Source: Epiperipatus broadwayi
Taxonomy: Eukaryota; Onychophora; Udeonychophora; Euonychophora; Peripatidae
Direction of reading: 5' to 3'
DNA length: 64,000 nt
Assembly: GCA_028023455.1 (NCBI GenBank)
Contig: JAQFVV010013283.1
Coordinates: 43,519-107,518 of the forward strand
A program made the translations under genes and the position numbers. Positions within the stretch are counted from its first letter, which is position 1. The number at the start of each line of letters is the position of its first letter. The notes beneath the pieces are model-generated. The model searched no databases, was not told where the DNA came from, and saw nothing but the letters and a program-made list of their open reading frames with translations. This document shows, in pieces, positions 59,041-64,000 of this stretch.

Positions 59041-61158
59041 TCAGGCAGATTAATTCATAACTCTCTAATAATAATAATAATAATAATAATAATCAATCAG
59101 CTCTATTTATATGCTCTCTCTGATTACAATCTAACCCTGTGGTGGTAAAATCCATTCCTTAAGTTATTAATAAATTTAAAAACACGGACTGCATTTTTTA
59201 ATTAAATCTGCTCGTAAGCACTGTTTTAATCTTATCAAATCTACTAGCAAAATTGGCACCAATATAGTTAAAATTAGCCACTATTGTTCTTTCCCTACCC
59301 TCACTGATTTAAAAAGAAAAATGGCATGTTTTTGAAAAACTAAATAGCATTTTATATTTATAAAACTCTCTTTTGAATTTAATTTCCAGAATATATTTAT
59401 CAGTGATATTATTTTATTAAATGCAAATAATTATAGCGAAATAACATCACAAAATAAACAGATTCAAAAACAACAACACAAAATAAACAGATTCAAAAAC
59501 AACAAATTTTAAATAAATATTTTCATAAATTTTAAATATTATTGCAGTATGTGTGTAGATGAGAATATGTGACCTACTTTATTGTACAAGCATATATACG
59601 TAATATATACTCGATGGTTTGAAAATAAAACCGTTTAAGACAATTTTAATTATTATAAAACCCCGGGCACCCCATTAGACATATAAATTTAGATGGGATT
59701 TCAGTAAATATACCCAGTACACACACAATACGATAAAATTAGGGTTTTAAATAAGGCATGAGGGTAGGAAACAGGAAGGCAACGTGAAACTAAGATTGGT
59801 AAGGCATATCTTACTGTTTCATTCTTGATTTTGTTCTTCCCTCCACAGTAATATCTGTAACAACTTTAAATAATCTGGGCATTTTTAAAACATTTTAAAA
59901 AAATATTATTAAGACACATGTTGCACAATAAACTTTAAAAGTAAATATTTATTTTATTTCATTTCTATCAGCAAGGTACTATGTGTTTAGCAATACTAAG
60001 AAGAATTTATTCAATTATAAATATGATCCTTGGCGTTTTTAATTAATCTGTAACTTTTCATTTCTATCATTAAGCAAATTTGCGCTAAACCCGCCATTTG
60101 GCAGATGAGTTTTTTTTCTTAAAAAAAATAGGAAATAAAATTACACAATTTTCTTTTAACTTTATTAAAAGTTATATGATTCAAAAATGCCTTTTTTTGA
60201 TTTGTTTACTCTATTTCCTGACATTTTTCTTCAAAATTATTTCGAATTATTTTATTGAAATTATCATTTATAAGTAAACATAGTCTTCTGCTTGATAATA
60301 AAAGTGCGAAAACAAACATTTTCATCGTCTTCTTTTAAATATAAATAAAAACAAAAGCTTACATTCTTTGGAATTGTTCTTGGTTTGAAGTAATATTTAT
60401 TGAAGTAAATTATTATCCACATGGTTCCCATTTCTCATTCCCAGTATGAATTTCAGGAATTATCAAATTGATGGAAAAACAGTGTTGAAACAAATACAAG
60501 GCTTTAAGATTTTCTATTCCATATTTTTAAATAAACAATATTTTATAATTCCATTCAAGTGGATTCCAAATTTTTCTGATTTTTAGCTTTTTCTTCCTTA
60601 TTTTATAAGTTTAGAGTTGAAGTCTGTTTATTGTGATTTTTTTTTCTTAACCCCCCCTACAACTTTGTTATATAATTTATACCTTGTATTACACTGTATT
60701 GTGGTGCCAAATGGACCAATAACACTTAGTGTGAATATCATTAATATTACCCCATCTACCTTCATTTTTAATAACTACTCATAAGATTCAAGACTGTTTT
60801 TAGTTCACTACAAAAAAAATATGCTTAAGGAATTGATTATAACCATTCATTTTACAAGATTTAATAAATTTAATTAATTAATTAATTTATTTTTTCAATT
60901 GCTATTCAACAATAATGAAATAGCAATATATTTATCTCCCAATTAATAATAATACTTTTAAATTATTATTTTATCCCTAGTCAAAGCCTACACTGGGCTT
61001 GACATCTCATCTCCACTCAAGCAGATTTCCTAGTGCATCCAGAACAGTCTTTATTTAAGGCCAGTTATTAAGATTTTAATGCCAAATATATTTTTATGAT
61101 TTAAAATTTTGAATTATTTAATACAGGGACCTAAATAAAAGGTCACAATATATATATA
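59041..61158. other. Unassigned AT-rich region
   Basis: A short AAT run (59,068-59,092) and a 29-bp tandem pair at 59,448-59,503 (unit CACAAAATAAACAGATTCAA...). Nothing else recognised. Confidence 0.45.
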
Positions 61159-61741
61159 GAAGGAATTTGAACTCAGACTTTCATGCTATATGAAAAAAAA
61201 GTTCTCCAATATATGTATTTCATGCTGAACTAACACTCATGAGTTGGTCCAGATCATCATCATCTGCCTCATACAGATATAATCAGTGCTCAGTTTATAT
61301 TAAGATAAGAAACCCACAAACTTTAAATGACAGGCTTAAATCTTTTCCATCCACCAATTATTTAGCCATCCATCTCTCTGAAAATTTATTCTTTAATGGA
61401 TAGTCTTCAATCTTCTCCACCTTCCAACTCCTCAGCCATCCATATCATGGAAAATCATCAGATTTTCAATCATGTGGATGACTGAAAAGTTGAAGGATGG
61501 AGATGATTAAAGCCTATCCATTAAAGTGGATATATTAGCTTTCCTAATATAAACTGAGCACTGATTATATGTGTACATGTGAGATGATGATCTGGACCCA
61601 CTGATGAGTGCTGGTACAACATGAAATATGTATATTGGAAATCATTTATCTTTTTCACATGTATGTGGTCATGTGTATCAGTTGTATGAGATGGAGTGAA
61701 TTGCTGCAGTGAGCATGAAAGTCTGAGTTCAAATTCCTTAT
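61159..61741. repeat. Foldback element, family A (copy 6)
   Basis: Left arm starts AAGGAATTTGAACTCAGAC and includes GAGTTGGTCCAGATCATCAT and CAGTGCTCAGTTTATATTAA. The right arm mirrors it and ends GTCTGAGTTCAAATTCCTTA. The left arm has lost about 70 bases near its end relative to the right. Centre near 61,460. Confidence 0.8.
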
Positions 61742-62159
61742 AATTATATTAAATTCAGTATAGATAATATACTTGTATTTAAATATTATATATAAATAAC
61801 AATTAAATTTATAACACTAGTTCTCAACTTATGATCTGTTTATCATTAGTGGTATATGATAGATAAATTATTTTTCAAAAATTATATTCAAATAATGTAA
61901 ATTAGTGTAAAAAATTAAAAATATATCTCTATTATATCAATTACCGTCTTTGCCAGCTCTTTGTCTTAGATAAACATATTCAGGCTTATTGCTCTCTAGT
62001 TAGTATTTGAACCTAATTTATGCTTAAAATTAAATAACACAGAACCTGATATTAAAAAATTGTGTTTAGTAAAGCAAGCACAGGGCAACAGTCAGTAGAA
62101 ATTTCAAACACTTAACTATGAGGGTTTTCCTAATTTTTTCATTTTTCTTAAAAATAATG

Positions 62160-62490
62160 TTAATTAGTTGGTAGAATAATCCAGTTGACTAGAGCAATAT
62201 TCAAAAATTCAATTTTCATGAAACAGTATTGCTCCTAAACAGACTGGAAACTTCTGAAAATATTAGAGTAGCCTAGTTGGTTATAATGTCACCTTGAAAT
62301 TTGATATTCATGAATCTAAAGGTTTAGGTTTACCAGGTTAATACAGTCAATTCCAGCCAGAAGTACATGGAAAGATTAGAATAGCTTAGTTGGTTAGAGA
62401 ATTACTTCAAAATGCAATATTTATAAATCTAAAAATCCCAGGTTCGATTCTCACACTAGTACTGTCACTGGTTAGACCAGAAATATCTGA
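62160..62490 (+). repeat. Tandem tRNA-like repeats, about 115-bp period
   Basis: Three diverged units in direct order (starting near 62,160, 62,255 and 62,369). The third has TAGCTTAGTTGGTTAGAG (A-box-like) and CAGGTTCGATTCTC (B-box-like) with spacing like a tRNA. The second has TAGCCTAGTTGGTTATAATG and a decayed B box. Each unit ends with an ACCAGAA..-like stretch followed by CTGAAAA. No good cloverleaf forms, so this is probably a tRNA-derived SINE in tandem. Confidence 0.6.
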
Positions 62491-62799
62491 AAACGAGAGG
62501 AGAATAAAGAATTGAAATATAGTGTTATTAAGCTATATGCTATTAACTAACAGTTAAATGTATTTGAAAGATTTAAATAAAAATTGAATTTTTCTTAAGG
62601 CATTCAATATTTAATATTAGATGTACTTCAAACAATTTTTTTTTTATAAATGTGCAAAAATATTTATGCGATACTAATCATGTTTCTTAATAGATATCTA
62701 AAAAGTGTTGAAATTCTTGTTTCAAATAATTTCATATAGTTATGTTACAATCAATTGTATGATTAAATGCTTTCTTTTATACTTACAATAATATTTTTC

Positions 62800-63320
62800 C
62801 TTAATTTTACTAACAGTAGCACAGTTACCAGTAATCTTTCAGAAAATGGGTTCAAAGTCCGTAAACTACAATTAACATCCAAAATAAATTAAACAATATC
62901 CTTAAAGAGAAAAACAATACAAAACAATATCATTATCATTAGAATAATATTACCAAGACTTTTTTCAAGCTCCATCTATCGCTGATGTCCCACAACATCA
63001 CATCACATATGGTTGAGTGCATTGGTAAAGAAGAGAGCTCAAGGTTAAAAATGTATTTGGTTTGATTCACAAACCAATAAACTGTATGCATACTCAATTT
63101 CACTTAACCTGCCACTTAGGTGCTCAAATGTCAAATGATTCCTTAGGAAAGGATATCATATTTACTAATATCATTATTAAATATGTATACATATGTGATA
63201 ATGTCCTTCATGGTTGAGTGCAATAATATAGTAATAGATTCTGGGTTCAAGGCCCATGAACTCTGACTCCAGATTTACCAATTACTGTGCTCAAACCTAC
63301 GAATTACCAAGCATTAAAAC
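62800..63320 (+). repeat. tRNA-like direct repeats, about 220-bp period
   Basis: Two units share TGGTTGAGTGCA.T (62,990s and 63,215) and a GGTTC/GGTTA B-box-like block, then a region ending TGTGCTCAAAC or TAGGTGCTCAAATG. A third, partial unit near 62,815 has GCACAGTTACCAGTAATC and GGGTTCAAAGTCC. Probably related to the 62.2 kb array but more diverged. Confidence 0.45.
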
Positions 63321-64000
63321 AATTTGATTATTTGTATATTGTGATAATGTATTAACAATTCAACAGATAAATATTTTGGATAAAGGGTCTCTACCAAAAA
63401 CCCATCACATCTATTTATCATTACACAATTTTTTCAATTTTTTTTATTGCAGTCTTGCAACATCTGAATTCAGAAGACCAGATTAATCACATCAATTTTA
63501 ATGTATAGACAGTTTTATAAGATGCCAGCTAGCAGGCTTAATAAATCATATCCTGTGCTTTGGATCTTGAAACAGTGCACTGGAACTTTAGGATCTAACA
63601 TCTTTCTTCTAGTAGCCATTATTTACCCCCTACTATAATATCAAGCTATCAAACTGAAAAAACACATAAATGTTTTCAGTATAAACCAATTTGCTTGTGT
63701 AGCTATGTAGATCTAAAACCAAACCAGTATTTATATATTACAGTGTCCTTAGATTTTTAATAACTATAGGCACTTCTATCCTGTTGCCATAAATTGATAA
63801 TAAACTAAATACCACATGACTTTAACACATGACTTCCATCATACATATTATGTTCTAGCAGAATGCTTTTTTACCATCTCTGCCACTTACTTCTAAAACT
63901 TACAATAAATATCACATAGAAGTGATAAAAAAACATGCTGCTAAATAAGCACTATATAAGCGGGAATCATGTTATAGAGCCGTGATATAAATATAAATAG
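63321..64000. other. Unassigned AT-rich end of window
   Basis: No recognisable feature up to the window edge. Confidence 0.4.

Overview
This window looks like intergenic DNA from an animal genome. It is strongly AT-rich, has no operons or bacterial-style gene packing, and contains no convincing host protein-coding gene. Every recognisable coding stretch is a decayed fragment of a transposable element. The mixture includes Penelope-like elements (PLEs) with GIY-YIG domains, RTE-like non-LTR retrotransposons with (GATGAT)n tails, tRNA-derived SINEs, hAT-type DNA transposons, a gypsy-like LTR element, foldback elements, and GATA and AAT microsatellites. A lophotrochozoan such as a mollusc would fit, but the sequence alone does not fix the phylum.

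Layout. 0-5 kb: a 39-bp-arm palindrome, a 600-bp foldback (family A), and two LINE remnants (2.3-3.0 kb plus; 3.6-4.8 kb minus). 5-18 kb: several copies of a very short tRNA-like SINE, composite direct and inverted repeats (8.2-9.0 and 10.6-11.6 kb), a foldback with a 13-bp target duplication (9.46 kb), a PLE GIY-YIG fragment (12.4 kb), a retroposed palindrome with hammerhead-like units (15.0-15.5 kb), family A arms (16.1-16.8 kb), and a foldback with a 15-bp target duplication (17.5 kb). 18-31.5 kb: LINE tails, two GATA arrays, a LINE interrupted by both a SINE and a hAT remnant (21-22.4 kb), more SINEs, foldbacks, another LINE (29.7-31.1 kb) and an AAT array. 31.5-43 kb: foldback MITEs, a clean 179-bp hAT MITE with an 8-bp target duplication, and a PLE (39.8-41.95 kb) with about 220-bp inverted terminal repeats, each carrying a hammerhead-like motif. 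43.4-53.8 kb: a decayed minus-strand LTR retrotransposon of about 10.3 kb whose interior holds a second PLE fragment. 53.8-64 kb: mostly unassigned AT-rich DNA, then a family A foldback at 61.2 kb and tandem tRNA-like repeats at 62.2-63.3 kb.

The genes do not form a pathway. The biological story is a layered record of retroposition. The most interesting threads are (1) a minimal SINE family made of little more than a tRNA-Gly-like body whose acceptor stem is extended by flanking GTCAA/TTTGAC arms; (2) hammerhead-ribozyme-like motifs in inverted terminal repeats, both in a PLE and in a separate small palindrome with its own target duplication; and (3) foldback elements with 13-15 bp target duplications, which suggest mobilisation by LINE or PLE machinery rather than by a DNA transposase. 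All boundaries were judged by eye.
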